A stretch of 64,000 nucleotides of DNA from CAZVAR01 sp964625225 (lineage in GTDB: Bacteria > Pseudomonadota > Alphaproteobacteria > JAJUGE01), in NCBI GenBank assembly GCA_964625225.1, contig CAZVAR010000003.1:5649-69648 (forward strand). Direction: 5' to 3'. The notes under the pieces are model-generated. The model had not been told where the DNA came from. It did not search any database and was given only the letters and a program-made list of their open reading frames with translations. Position 1 is the stretch's first letter. Every line of letters starts with the position of its first letter. Shown here piece after piece: positions 1 to 9,969 of the stretch. Position numbers and translations under genes: made by a program.

Positions 1-918
1 CGCCGCGGCCGGCGCCCGTGGACGAGCGTCAACAAGATCACCTCGCACGACGGCTTCACCCTGACCGACTGGGCCTCGTACAACGAGAAGCACAACGAGG
101 CGAACGGCGAGGATAATCAGGACGGTCACAACGCCAATTTCTCCTGGAATCATGGCGTCGAAGGGCCGACCGACGATCCGGAAATCGTCGCTCTGCGCGA
201 GCGTCAGAAGCGCAACATGCTGGCAACGCTGTTCCTTGCGCAGGGCACACCGCTGATGCTGATGGGCGACGAAATCGGCCGCACGCAGCACGGCAACAAC
301 AATGCCTACTGCCAGGACAATTAGATCTCCTGGGTGAAGTGGGATTCCGTCTCCGAACGCGACGCCGCGCTGCTCGCATTCACGCAGCGGCTGCTCGCCC
401 TGCGCAGAACACACAGCGCTTTGCGATACGCGCGCTGGCGTCACGGCACCGTTTCACCGGTGAATGGCCTGAAGGACGTGGCCTGGTACGCCCCGGACGG
501 CGAGGAGATGACTCCCGAGCAGTGGCAGGACCCGATCGCCAAATGTTTCGGCTTCGTGCTGAACGGCGAGGGCAGCGAGACACCGGACCCCCAGCTCCCG
601 GGAGACTACGACATTCTGATGACGGTGATGAACGCCTCTCACGAACGAGTGCCCTTCAGCCTGCCGACGCTGCTCGAGAACACCGGTTGGCGCCTGATGG
701 TAGACACCGCCATGGAAGAAAACGAGCTGCTCGCGGAAGGCCGCATCATCGCGCAGTACGACGTGCCGGCCCGTTCCCTACAGGTGTTCCGTCTGGTGGA
801 CGCCACCGCCGACGAGCGGGCTGCCGGCATGATCGGCCATCCGCCGCCAGGCACGCCGCTGCAGTCGCAGCCGGAAACGCCGGAAGCGCCACCGGCCCCG
901 GATGCAATTGGAGACTGA
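1..918 (+). pseudogene. glgX: Glycogen debranching enzyme GlgX, 3' part, interrupted by TAG
   Basis: GlgX hydrolyses alpha-1,6 branches of limit dextrins from glycogen and feeds maltodextrins to the following genes. Frame 1 is open from the window edge and shows the late GH13 motifs SVNKITSHDGF (with the conserved HD), NEKHNEANGEDNQDG, GTPLMLMGDEIGRTQHGNNN and NAYCQDN. The next codon, 322-324, is TAG where the family has Glu (consensus QDNEISW); reading then continues in the same frame as ISWVKW through the C-terminal beta domain to TGA at 916-918. So one base change (GAG to TAG) splits the gene. TAG is an ordinary stop here (malQ ends in TAG), so readthrough is not expected. Either a real null mutation or a base error in the assembly. 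The 5' end is outside the window. The 3' end overlaps treZ by 17 bases. Confidence 0.85.
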
Positions 919-2755
919 GGCCGTGGCAGGAACCTTCGCCCATTCGATGCCCTGGGGCGCGGAAATCCAACGCGATGGCCGAACCCGTTTCCGCTTATGG
1001 GCAGCCACACAGCCTCAGCTCGCCGTCGCATTGGATGACGGTCCGCCCCGATCAATGGAAGCGGTCGGTTCCGGCTGGCACGAGCTGACCACGGATCAGG
1101 CGCCCCCCGGCACGCACTATCTGTACGTCCTCGGCGATGGCACGCGGGTACCCGATCCCGCCTCGCGCTGGCAACCGAATGACGTGTTCGGGCCAAGCGT
1201 CGTAGTCGATCCGAGAGCATATCGCTGGCAGAACCCCGATTGGAAGGGCCGACCCTGGGAAGAGGCGATCTGGTACGAACTTCACGTCGGCGCCTATACC
1301 GCCGAGGGCACGTTCGATGCACTCCGGCGTAAGCTGGACTATCTCGCCGACCTCGGGGTCACGGCGGTCGAGTTGATGCCGATCGCGGAATTTCCGGGAC
1401 AGCGCAATTGGGGCTATGACGGCGTCCAATTCTATGCGCCGGAGGCGATTTACGGCAAACCCGACGACCTCAAACGACTGATCGACGAGGCCCACGGCCG
1501 CGGTCTGATGGTCTTTCTTGACGTGGTCTACAATCATTTCGGACCGCAAGGGAACTTTCTGTCTGCATACGCACCGGATTTCTTCACCGCCGACGCGCAT
1601 ACTCCCTGGGGAAATGCGATCAACTATGCATTGCAACCCGTACGCGACTTCGCGATCCATAATGCATTGTACTGGCTCCAGGAATATCGCTTCGACGGGC
1701 TGCGTCTCGATGCCGTCGATCACATCGTGGACCGGGGTGAGGAGCATCTGCTGAAGGAACTCGCCCGAACTGTCCGGGAAACCGTCGATCCCGACCGGCA
1801 CGTTCATCTGGTAATCGAGAACGGGGACAATCTCGCGCATCTGCTAGAGCGCGATACCGATGGTCGATCAATATATTACGACGCACAGTGGAATGATGAT
1901 ATCCATCATTGCTACCATGTACTCCTGACCGGAGATACTGGCGGTTACTACATCGATTATGCTGAGGATACGATCGACCGGCTCGGCCGCGCTCTCTGTA
2001 CCGGATTCGTATATCAAGGTGACAGTTCAGTCTACCAAGGCGGGCGAGTACGAGGCGAGAAGAGCGCCCACCTGCCACTGACCGCCTTTGTCAGTTTCCT
2101 TCAGAATCACGATCAGGTCGGCAATCGTGCCTTCGGTGAACGAATTGCGGACATTGCGCCGCGTGAGGCCGTGCAGGCCGCGATGGCCGTCAACCTGCTG
2201 GCGCCCCAGATTCCATTGCTGTTCATGGGTGAAGAATGGGGGGCCGTGCAGCCGTTCTACTTCTTCACGGACTTTCACGACGAGTTGGCAGTCGCTGTCC
2301 GCGAAGGGCGCCGGCGCGAGTTTGCGCGCTTTCCACAATTCGCCGATCCGGAGGCGCTGGCAAAGATTCCGGACCCGAATGCGCTTTCAACCTTCGAGGC
2401 ATCCCGGCTCGACTGGTCGGCGGTCGCGCTGCCTTCCGGCAAGGAGTGGCACGCCTTTACCCGCGAGCTCCTGCGACTTCGCCAGAGCATCATCGTGCCG
2501 CGACTCCGTGGCATGTCCGGTTATTCGGGCGAAGGCGAAATCCATGATCGGGCGGCCTTGCGCGTCTCCTGGCTCATGGGCGACCAGAGCCAACTCACCG
2601 TCTTTGCGAATCTCGGCGATCGTCAGTGCGAGGAAATGCCCCTTCCCGATGGCGACCTCATCTTCGAGTCCAAGCCCGGCGCGTTCGATGCGGAGATTGT
2701 CAACGGGCGGCTGCCGGCATGGTCTGCGTTCTGGTTCCTTCGGCTCCCAACATGA
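902..2755 (+). CDS. treZ: Malto-oligosyltrehalose trehalohydrolase (copy 1)
   Basis: TreZ cleaves the alpha-1,4 bond next to the trehalose unit made by TreY, releasing trehalose in the cytoplasm. The 617-residue product has an N-terminal carbohydrate-binding beta domain (about 10-105), a GH13 barrel from WYELHVGAYTAEGTF (about 125), and a C-terminal domain. The GH13 triad is present: nucleophile D270 in DGLRLDAVDH, acid/base E306 in VIENGDN, D404 in QNHDQVGNR. Length is normal. ATG at 902 overlaps the end of glgX; an in-frame GTG at 923 or ATG at 947 is also possible because no clear ribosome site precedes 902. The stop overlaps the malQ start (ATGA), implying coupling. A second, divergent treZ lies at 16530. 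Confidence 0.95.
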   Translation: MQLETEAVAGTFAHSMPWGAEIQRDGRTRFRLWAATQPQLAVALDDGPPRSMEAVGSGWHELTTDQAPPGTHYLYVLGDGTRVPDPASRWQPNDVFGPSVVVDPRAYRWQNPDWKGRPWEEAIWYELHVGAYTAEGTFDALRRKLDYLADLGVTAVELMPIAEFPGQRNWGYDGVQFYAPEAIYGKPDDLKRLIDEAHGRGLMVFLDVVYNHFGPQGNFLSAYAPDFFTADAHTPWGNAINYALQPVRDFAIHNALYWLQEYRFDGLRLDAVDHIVDRGEEHLLKELARTVRETVDPDRHVHLVIENGDNLAHLLERDTDGRSIYYDAQWNDDIHHCYHVLLTGDTGGYYIDYAEDTIDRLGRALCTGFVYQGDSSVYQGGRVRGEKSAHLPLTAFVSFLQNHDQVGNRAFGERIADIAPREAVQAAMAVNLLAPQIPLLFMGEEWGAVQPFYFFTDFHDELAVAVREGRRREFARFPQFADPEALAKIPDPNALSTFEASRLDWSAVALPSGKEWHAFTRELLRLRQSIIVPRLRGMSGYSGEGEIHDRAALRVSWLMGDQSQLTVFANLGDRQCEEMPLPDGDLIFESKPGAFDAEIVNGRLPAWSAFWFLRLPT

Positions 2756-4959
2756 CGCGCGACCTGGACCGGTTGGCCGAAGCGGTAGGCATCCAGCGCG
2801 ACTATCGTGACGTCTGGGGGCAGGTTCACATTGTATCCGACGCGACCAAGCGCGCGTTGCTGCGCGCGCTCGGGCATCCTGCCGACGACGAAGCGCAAGT
2901 GGCGGAAAGCCTCCACGAAATCGACGCACGCCGATGGCGACGGCCGCTCCCGCCGGTCGGGGTTTACGGCGAGGGCGAACCGCTCGCGGTGACCATTGCC
3001 TTGCCGGCGGTCGATTCGCACCTTCATTGGCGGATCGATCTTGACGATGGTCGTACGTGTGGAGGCGAGATTGCCTCCGAACGGCTCGAACTCGTCGAGA
3101 CCAGGAAGCTCGGCGGAAGCACCTACGAGCGTCGACGGCTCGTGCTGCCGGAGCAACTGCCGACCGGCTATCATCGATTGACGCTGGACGGCTTCCCCGA
3201 CGGCGTAGCCACGATGCGGCTGGTCGTGGCACCAAGGCGCTGCTTCACTGTCGCCGATGCAGTGGCCGATCGTGCTCGACTGTGGGGCATCGCGGTTCAG
3301 ATTTACGGGCTACGGTCGGACCGAAACTGGGGAATCGGCGACTTCGGTGACCTCGCAAACACGGCGCGTCGGGCCGCGGCACTGGGCGCCGACCTGATCG
3401 GCATCAACCCGGTCCATGCTCTCTTCGCTGCCGACCCACTGCATTTCGGGCCCTATTCGCCTTCGAACCGCGCGTTTCTCCACTTTGCGTATATCGACGT
3501 CGAGGCCCTACCCGAATTGGCGTACTGCCCCGAGGCGCGCGCGCGAATTGCGGAATCATCGTTCCAGGAGCGGCTGCGGTCCGCCCGCGCGGCCAAGTTC
3601 GTCGATTATCGCGCGGTATCCGAACTGAAGCTTCCGGTCCTGGAACTGCTGTTCAGATGCTTTCAATCCGAGGCGCAGCCCGGCGGGCCTTTGGCCGAGC
3701 GACGTACCGCATTCGAGGACTATCGCCGCGAGATCGGATCTTCACTCGAACGCCACGCTGTGTTCGAGGTTTTGCACGAGCATTTCTTCGCAAACGGTAC
3801 CGGACCCTGGTCGTGGCGGGCATGGCCGGTTCCGTACCGTCACGCCGACAGCCCGGAAGTCGCGAGGTTTGCGGCGCAACACGCCCACCGGGTTGAGTTC
3901 TTCGTATGGCTGCAATGGATTGCCGATTCTCAGCTTGCAGAGGCACACCGGGCCGGATGCACCGCGGGCATGCGGCTCGGTCTGTACCGCGACCTCGCGG
4001 TCGGCGTTCATCCCGACGGCAGCGCTGCCTGGATGCAGCCGGAAATTGTCCCGGGTGGCGTCAGCATCGGCGCACCGCCGGACCCGCTAGGGCCGGAAGG
4101 TCAGAACTGGGGCGTGGCGCCGCTTTCGCCGGAAGGCATCCGTGAAGCGCAGTACGAGCCCTTTATTGCGGCTCTCCGCGCCAATATGCGCCATGCCGGC
4201 GCACTCCGGATCGACCATGTCATGGCCCTGGAGCGGCTATTCCTGATCCCGGAAGGCATGTCGGGTGTGGACGGAGCCTATGTGAGCTATCCGCTTGCCG
4301 ACCTGCTCCGGATTGTGGCGCTCGAGTCGCAGCGGCAACGTTGCATCGTAATCGGCGAGGATCTGGGTACCGTACCCGAAGGCTTCCGGTCCGCTCTGGA
4401 AGAAGCGGGTGTGCTTTCCTATCGTATCCTTTCCTTCGAGCGCGACGAACAGGGACAGTTCAAGCCGCCCGAGGCATACCCACGGCAAGCGCTAGCCGCG
4501 CCGTCCACGCACGATCTGCCATCGCTCGCGGGCTTTTGGACCGGGCGCGATCTGGAGTGGCGGGAGTCTTTAAGCTCGGGCAGTTCTGGAAGCACGAGGT
4601 CGGCCGACGCGCGGCGTGAACGCGATCAGGATCGACAGCGGCTGCTGCAGGTCCTTCGGCTGGCAGGCTATGATCCCGGCGGGACGCCCGCCTCCGCGGC
4701 CCTCCCTCCGAACCTGCGTGCGGCAGTCTATCGGTTCCTCGCTGCCACGCCGGCGTACCTGCTGATGGTGCCGATCGAGGATATGGTCGGAGAAATCGAG
4801 CAGCCGAACCTGCCGGGGACAACCGACGGCCATCCGAACTGGCAGCGCAAGCTCTCGCGAACCATCGCCTCGATCTTCGACGATTCCGAGGTGCAGGAGC
4901 TCGCCCGCATGATCTCCGCGGTGCGCGGCAATTCTGGCGCGATGCAGGAACGCCGCTAG
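2752..4959 (+). CDS. malQ: 4-alpha-glucanotransferase
   Basis: MalQ (amylomaltase, GH77) transfers alpha-1,4-glucan segments between maltodextrins, lengthening short chains so that TreY can use them. The product is 735 residues, the long form with an extra N-terminal domain (about 1-160). Family motifs seen: YGLRSDRNWGIGDFGDL near 185, GINPVHALF, then catalytic nucleophile D488 in LRIDHVMAL, acid/base E536 in GEDLGTVP, and D588 in STHDLPS. I chose ATG 2752 rather than an upstream in-frame ATG at 2626, because 2752 forms a 4-base ATGA overlap with the treZ stop and the upstream 42 residues lie wholly inside treZ. The gene ends in TAG. A 42-base gap separates it from treY. Confidence 0.95.
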   Translation: MTRDLDRLAEAVGIQRDYRDVWGQVHIVSDATKRALLRALGHPADDEAQVAESLHEIDARRWRRPLPPVGVYGEGEPLAVTIALPAVDSHLHWRIDLDDGRTCGGEIASERLELVETRKLGGSTYERRRLVLPEQLPTGYHRLTLDGFPDGVATMRLVVAPRRCFTVADAVADRARLWGIAVQIYGLRSDRNWGIGDFGDLANTARRAAALGADLIGINPVHALFAADPLHFGPYSPSNRAFLHFAYIDVEALPELAYCPEARARIAESSFQERLRSARAAKFVDYRAVSELKLPVLELLFRCFQSEAQPGGPLAERRTAFEDYRREIGSSLERHAVFEVLHEHFFANGTGPWSWRAWPVPYRHADSPEVARFAAQHAHRVEFFVWLQWIADSQLAEAHRAGCTAGMRLGLYRDLAVGVHPDGSAAWMQPEIVPGGVSIGAPPDPLGPEGQNWGVAPLSPEGIREAQYEPFIAALRANMRHAGALRIDHVMALERLFLIPEGMSGVDGAYVSYPLADLLRIVALESQRQRCIVIGEDLGTVPEGFRSALEEAGVLSYRILSFERDEQGQFKPPEAYPRQALAAPSTHDLPSLAGFWTGRDLEWRESLSSGSSGSTRSADARRERDQDRQRLLQVLRLAGYDPGGTPASAALPPNLRAAVYRFLAATPAYLLMVPIEDMVGEIEQPNLPGTTDGHPNWQRKLSRTIASIFDDSEVQELARMISAVRGNSGAMQERR

Positions 4960-5001
4960 CATTGGCGCCGGTGAGACGGCGCGCCGACAGAGGGGGAGAA
5001 G

Positions 5002-7914
5002 ATGCCTGAGCCCGACATGGGGCGCGGCGCGCCGGCCTTTCCGCGTGCTACCTATCGTCTGCAGTTCCACAAGGGATTCACCTTCGCAGATGCCACCGCG
5101 CTGGTTCCCTATCTCGCGGAACTCGGCATCAGCCACGTCTACGCATCCCCGTTCTTGGCCGCCCGCCCCGGTTCGACCCACGGTTACGACATCATCGATC
5201 ATAATCGATTCAATCCGGAGATCGGCGACGTCGGTTCATTCAACCGTCTGGTGGAGAACCTCCGCGCACGCGGCATGGGACTAATTCTCGACTTCGTCCC
5301 GAATCATATGGGCATAGGGTCCGACAATCCCTGGTGGCTCGACGTTCTCGAGTGGGGCGAGGCAAGCCCGTACGCCGCATTCTTCGACATCGACTGGACA
5401 CCCCCGGTCGAACGTTTGCGCGGCAAGGTCCTTCTTCCGGTGCTGGGCGATCATTACGGCAACGTGCTCGAGCAGGGCGACTTGAAGCTGCGCTTCGATC
5501 CGGACCGCGGGCAGTTCGTCGTGCATTATTTCCAGGAGCGCTTCCCGATCGCGATCCGCGACTATCCGCGGCTACTGCGGCCGGCACAAGATGCGCTCGG
5601 CAACGCCGCCGACACGACGTTGGCTCCGCTCATAACCGGGTTCACGCGCCTGAAACGACGGCGGCTGTCGGTGCAGCAGTCCGCGATGGTGCGCAACGAG
5701 GCGACTGCGCTCCAGGCGCAACTCGCGGCACTGGCCCGGAACAACCGCCGGGCGCGTCGTGCGATCGAGGATGCAGTCGCTACATTCAACGGTACACCCG
5801 GCCACCCGGACAGCTTCGTAGCCCTCCATACGCTCCTCGAGCGACAGTCCTACTTATTGGCATTTTGGCGGGTAGCCGCCAATGATATCAATTATCGTCG
5901 CTTCTTTGACATCAACGACTTGGCCGGATTGTCGATCGAAAACCCGGAACTGTTCGAGATCAGCCACAGGCTGGTATTTCAGCTGATTGCCGAGGGTAAG
6001 CTGCAAGGATTGCGGCTCGACCATATCGACGGCCTGTTCGACCCCCTGGCCTACTGCCGGCGCCTACAGGATCGCGCCGCCTATCTGGTGCTCCAAGCCA
6101 AAGCATCATCAGCAACGACTGCGGAGCTTGAGCCCGGGGCGTCGGTACGACCGCGCAACCCGTTCTACGTGGTGGTCGAGAAGATCCTCGCGATCCATGA
6201 GCCTCTGCGGCCCGAATGGCCCGTGGACGGAACCACCGGGTACGAGTTCATGAACCTCGTGAATGGCCTGTTCATTGATCCAGCCGCTTGTGACGCATTG
6301 AACGAGGTCTACCAACGCTTTCTCGGCCGCAAGGAGAACTTTCCGGAAATCGTGGTCGCGGCAAAGCGGCAAATCCTCCGGAGCAACCTTGCGAGTGAAG
6401 TTAACGTACTCGCAGGCGACGTCTACCGGCTGGCTCAGCAGAGCTGGAGGACACGCGACTACACGCAGACTGCGATCCGTGATGCTTTGATAGACGTCGT
6501 CGCACACTTTCCTGTGTACCGGACCTATATCACGGCCGACCGTGTCGGTGATCGCGACCGCCAATACATAAACTGGGCGGTGAACCAGGCGCGCAAGAAC
6601 ACGTTACTGGTCGATTTGAGCGTCTTCGACTTTATCTATGCAGCACTTACCATGGATCTCCGCCAGGCAACTGACCGGGGGTATCGGCGGCGTGATATCG
6701 TGCGTGTCGCCATGAGGTTTCAACAAATGACCGGCCCGGTGATGGCGAAAGCGTTCGAAGACACCGCCCTCTACCGCTACTACCGGCTCGTGTCGCTCAA
6801 CGAAGTCGGCGGCGACCCTGAGCGCTTCGGCGTGTCTGTCGCCGCATTCCACCATGTGAACGCCGACCGACTACGGCATCACCCATTCTCGCTCCTGGCG
6901 ACTGCGACCCACGACCACAAGCGCGGTGAGGACACGCGGGCACGGATCGACGTGCTGAGCGACATTCCCGAGCTCTGGGCCCGGCGCGTCAATCGGTGGA
7001 GCCGCCTCAATCGACTGAAACGTCGTGAGCTCGAGGGCGTCCGTGTACCGAGCCGTAACGACGAGTACCTGATCTACCAGACGCTTGTCGGCGCGTGGCC
7101 CCTCGATATGCCGTCGCCGGAGAAGAAGCGGCTTGGCATCTTCGCCGACCGCATCGCCACATACATGATCAAGGCCGTCCGCGAGGCGAAGCTTCGCTCC
7201 AACTGGACCGCGCCGCAGCCCGACTACGAACACGGCGTCGAGGCGTTTGTCCGAGGCATCCTCGATCCGGCGCGGAGTACCGCATTCCTGACCGATCTGG
7301 TGGATTTCGCCGAGCAGATCGCACCGGCGGGTGCGGTAAACGGATTGGCGCAAACGCTGCTGAAGCTGACCGCTCCCGGCGTTCCCGACATCTATCAGGG
7401 CTGCGAGTATTGGGATCAGAGCCTGGTGGATCCGGACAACCGGCGCCCAGTCGACTACGATGCCCGGAAACGATCGCTGCAGGCCTCGGCCGATTTCGAT
7501 GGGCTCCTGGCCGAATGGCGCAATGGCCGGGTGAAGCAGCACCTGATCGCCCGCACGCTGCGCGTGCGACAGGAGCAGCCTGCGATCTTCGCAGGCGGGG
7601 ACTATCTGCCACTCGAGGTGGTCGGACCCGACGCCGATCACTTCGTGGCCTTCCAGCGTCGATCCGCTGATGCGGGGATCGTCGTGCTGACGCCTCGCCA
7701 GGTCTCGCCGCTCCTGCGTGGGGATGGTTCGCTCGGGCTTGATCCGGACCGCTTGCGCGGGACCGACCTGCGGCTTCCGGACCTGCCTCAGGGAACAGCA
7801 ATACGTGACATGCTCTGGAACCGGCCCCTCCCGGCGGCCTCCGACGGCAGTCTGGCGGTCGGCACGCTGTTGGACCGGCTGCCGGTAGCGCTGTTGGCTT
7901 ACGGCGCCACTTGA
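5002..7914 (+). CDS. treY: Malto-oligosyltrehalose synthase
   Basis: TreY isomerises the terminal reducing alpha-1,4 bond of a maltodextrin to an alpha,alpha-1,1 bond, giving the substrate of TreZ. The 970-residue GH13 protein opens with PRATYRLQFHKGFTF and YASPFLAARPGSTHGYDI, both hallmarks of TreY. LDFVPNHMG, nucleophile D340 in GLRLDHIDGLFDP, acid/base E393 in VVVEKILAIHE, and ATHDHKRGEDTRAR complete the active site. Start ATG 5002 has a strong ribosome site, AGGGGGAG at 4991-4998. It is the last gene of the glgX-treZ-malQ-treY run; the next gene is on the other strand. Confidence 0.96.
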   Translation: MPEPDMGRGAPAFPRATYRLQFHKGFTFADATALVPYLAELGISHVYASPFLAARPGSTHGYDIIDHNRFNPEIGDVGSFNRLVENLRARGMGLILDFVPNHMGIGSDNPWWLDVLEWGEASPYAAFFDIDWTPPVERLRGKVLLPVLGDHYGNVLEQGDLKLRFDPDRGQFVVHYFQERFPIAIRDYPRLLRPAQDALGNAADTTLAPLITGFTRLKRRRLSVQQSAMVRNEATALQAQLAALARNNRRARRAIEDAVATFNGTPGHPDSFVALHTLLERQSYLLAFWRVAANDINYRRFFDINDLAGLSIENPELFEISHRLVFQLIAEGKLQGLRLDHIDGLFDPLAYCRRLQDRAAYLVLQAKASSATTAELEPGASVRPRNPFYVVVEKILAIHEPLRPEWPVDGTTGYEFMNLVNGLFIDPAACDALNEVYQRFLGRKENFPEIVVAAKRQILRSNLASEVNVLAGDVYRLAQQSWRTRDYTQTAIRDALIDVVAHFPVYRTYITADRVGDRDRQYINWAVNQARKNTLLVDLSVFDFIYAALTMDLRQATDRGYRRRDIVRVAMRFQQMTGPVMAKAFEDTALYRYYRLVSLNEVGGDPERFGVSVAAFHHVNADRLRHHPFSLLATATHDHKRGEDTRARIDVLSDIPELWARRVNRWSRLNRLKRRELEGVRVPSRNDEYLIYQTLVGAWPLDMPSPEKKRLGIFADRIATYMIKAVREAKLRSNWTAPQPDYEHGVEAFVRGILDPARSTAFLTDLVDFAEQIAPAGAVNGLAQTLLKLTAPGVPDIYQGCEYWDQSLVDPDNRRPVDYDARKRSLQASADFDGLLAEWRNGRVKQHLIARTLRVRQEQPAIFAGGDYLPLEVVGPDADHFVAFQRRSADAGIVVLTPRQVSPLLRGDGSLGLDPDRLRGTDLRLPDLPQGTAIRDMLWNRPLPAASDGSLAVGTLLDRLPVALLAYGAT

Positions 7915-8152
7915 CGGTTTAGCGGGTGCAATGCCGGCAGCTCCGTGGCGGTGCGCCCGGCGGGCTCCCGAACCGCGCCGACGGCGATCAATCTCAGGAG
8001 GACGGCCACCCCCGCCGGCCGACTCGCCGACGTTGGCCTAATGGGCCCATGACCGATCGGAACCGGCGGCACGGGGAAACTCGGATGGTTGCGGAGATTC
8101 TTCAGGACAACGGAGCGGGATCAGGAAGACACCGGCTGGGATTGTCGGTCGA

Positions 8153-9376
8153 TCAGTGCAGTTGGGATCTGCGCATAGCGACGCTGCCATCCGGGCGTGC
8201 CTGCGGCGCCTGTTTCGCCCATTCCTCGAAAGCCGCTGCCGGGAGTGGCCGGCTGACATAATACCCCTGTGCGGCGTCGCAACCGAGCTCGCCCAGCAAC
8301 GCCAGCGCTTCTGCGTCCTCGACGCCTTCGGCCACGATCTTCATCCTGAGGTTGATGCCGATTGCGATCATGGTCTCGACCAGAGATTTTGCCTCTGGGT
8401 CGGTTGTCATGTCCCGCACGAACGTCTGATCGATCTTGATTTCATTGAAGGGCAGTTGGCGCAGCTTGATCATCGATGCGTGGCCCGTCCCAAAATCATC
8501 GATCGAGAGAGAGATGCCCATCAGTCGTAGCCGCGCCAGGACGTCGACTGTCGTCAGCAGATCTCTCATTGCTGCGGCCTCGGTCACCTCCAAGGTGAGA
8601 CAAGAGCCGGCCACGCCATTGCTGGCAAGCAGATGCTCGATCACGGTCGGAAGCGCCAGCTCATTCAGCATGTCGGCGGGCACGTTTACGGATATGTTGA
8701 GCGACAGTCCTTGCCGGCGCCAGGCAACGCTTTGCCGGATGGCTTCCTGCAGGACCCAGTGCGTAATGGGAACGATGAGACCGGTCTCCTCGGCCAGCGG
8801 GAGGAACTCCGGGGGAGGAACGAGACCGCGCTCGCTGTGCTGCCAACGCACCAGCGCCTCGCAACCGACGAGTGTTCCGGAGCGAATATCGATTTTAGGT
8901 TGGTAATGCAGCCGGAGCTCGCCGCCCATGGTCGCCCGATGCAGCTCTTCCTCGCGCGAGGCACGGCGACGCGGTGCTGTCTCCGCCTCGCCTATCCCTG
9001 CTTGGAGCTTCTCCTTTAGATCGGCGATTCGAAAAGGCTTCTGCAGGATGCCTCGGATATCGAGACCATAAGACCGACCGAGTTTAAGCACCGTGGCGAG
9101 CAATCTCTCATCCACGCCGCTCATGAGGTAAATCGCTGCTTGGCAGTGCCGGCCGGCTAAGAAACGCAGGATGTCGATGCCGTTGCCCTCACCCAGATTG
9201 AGGTCAAGCAGAATGACGGCCCCGGACGGAAATTCCACCACATCCTTGAAGGGTCCTATAGTATTGAATACCGTCGTCGGCACTCCCATAACCATGCAGG
9301 TGCGACGGATCAGCTGTGTAATCTCGGGATCATCATCCAACACGAAGACGTGATGATCAGGCACGGGATGATCCAT
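8153..9376 (-). CDS. Response regulator with receiver and EAL (c-di-GMP phosphodiesterase) domains
   Basis: The 407-residue protein has an N-terminal receiver domain (about 8-125) with acidic pocket LDDD, phospho-acceptor D58 in LLDLN and K113 in LQKPF, followed by an EAL domain (about 143-395). The EAL catalytic set looks complete: EAL in GCEALVRW, N in SVNVP, E in TLEVTE, DD in DDFGTG, K in IKIDQ, E in AEGVED and Q in QGYYVSRPL. It should therefore hydrolyse c-di-GMP under control of a histidine kinase not in this window. Its receiver resembles the stand-alone receiver protein at 48571 (shared YGL-x(6-7)-KPFR segment). ATG 9376 is the start. No partner kinase gene is adjacent. Confidence 0.93.
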   Translation of the reverse strand: MDHPVPDHHVFVLDDDPEITQLIRRTCMVMGVPTTVFNTIGPFKDVVEFPSGAVILLDLNLGEGNGIDILRFLAGRHCQAAIYLMSGVDERLLATVLKLGRSYGLDIRGILQKPFRIADLKEKLQAGIGEAETAPRRRASREEELHRATMGGELRLHYQPKIDIRSGTLVGCEALVRWQHSERGLVPPPEFLPLAEETGLIVPITHWVLQEAIRQSVAWRRQGLSLNISVNVPADMLNELALPTVIEHLLASNGVAGSCLTLEVTEAAAMRDLLTTVDVLARLRLMGISLSIDDFGTGHASMIKLRQLPFNEIKIDQTFVRDMTTDPEAKSLVETMIAIGINLRMKIVAEGVEDAEALALLGELGCDAAQGYYVSRPLPAAAFEEWAKQAPQARPDGSVAMRRSQLH

Positions 9377-9702
9377 CTTTCACCTGGGCGGGTTCTGGGC
9401 CACCTCGCCGGCCCGTGACCATTGATCGACCGATTGACGTATGCGGATGGTCAGCGATTGCCCGACAAGCCGCTACGCTATCACTGTAGATCGGCGAATT
9501 GGGCGGTCAAGCCTGCGCTGCCGTGCAGCAGAACGGCCGGATCCTGGTTGTCGGGCATACCACACCGAGGATGCCGCGGCTCCGCTTCGCGAACATCGGG
9601 CCCGTCGCGAAGCCCACGTCGGCTGCGCTTGCGCTCTACCGGTCGGCCGGGTCGGAGGTGTCGGCGACCGGCATGGCCATGCCCCCGCATCGAAGGCCCG
9701 GA
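9377..9702. other. Intergenic stretch, nothing recognised
   Basis: GC-rich sequence upstream of the EAL gene. One + strand reading frame (from about 9499) contains QNGRILVVGHTTP, which faintly recalls a repeat-type protein, but it runs over the small reverse-strand ORF and has no convincing start, so I do not call it. Confidence 0.3.
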
Positions 9703-9894
9703 TCAGCGGATCGGCGGCCACTCTTTGTGGTCGGTGTCGTGATCCCGCAAGGCTTGCCGCAAGGAGATCGTCAGCTCGATGGCGGCCTGTTTGATGTGTC
9801 CTTGGGCAGCGGCCTCATAGGCGCTGTTGAAGCGGCCCTCCCAGCCAAGCGACCCCAACGTGGTCAGCACCATCATGATTGCGGCGTACTTCAT
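9703..9894 (-). CDS. Small hypothetical protein
   Basis: A 63-residue ORF, not recognised. The N-terminus (MKYAAIMMVLTTLGSLGW) is hydrophobic with one early lysine and could be a short signal or anchor; the rest is a mixed-charge helix-like segment ending in DTDHKEWPPIR. In favour of expression: ATG at 9894 is preceded by GAGGAAG at about the right spacing, and an AT-rich tract with a sigma-70-like promoter lies roughly 100 bases upstream on the same strand. Against it: no family match and a short length. It lies downstream of the MarR-type gene on the same strand. Confidence 0.45.
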   Translation of the reverse strand: MKYAAIMMVLTTLGSLGWEGRFNSAYEAAAQGHIKQAAIELTISLRQALRDHDTDHKEWPPIR

Positions 9895-9969
9895 CTTGGT
9901 CTTCCTCGGTCGCTTTTAGGCAGCATTACCAGCCGCCCTCACAACGAGGAAGATAAGGACGCCGTCACA

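Noticed and set aside
322..324. Stop-codon readthrough or a non-standard code at TAG
   Set aside because: TAG ends malQ normally, and no pyrrolysine-type genes are seen; a point mutation or error is simpler.
2626..2751. Upstream extension of malQ by 42 codons
   Set aside because: Lies wholly inside treZ and is unlike the family; ATG 2752 forms a typical ATGA overlap.
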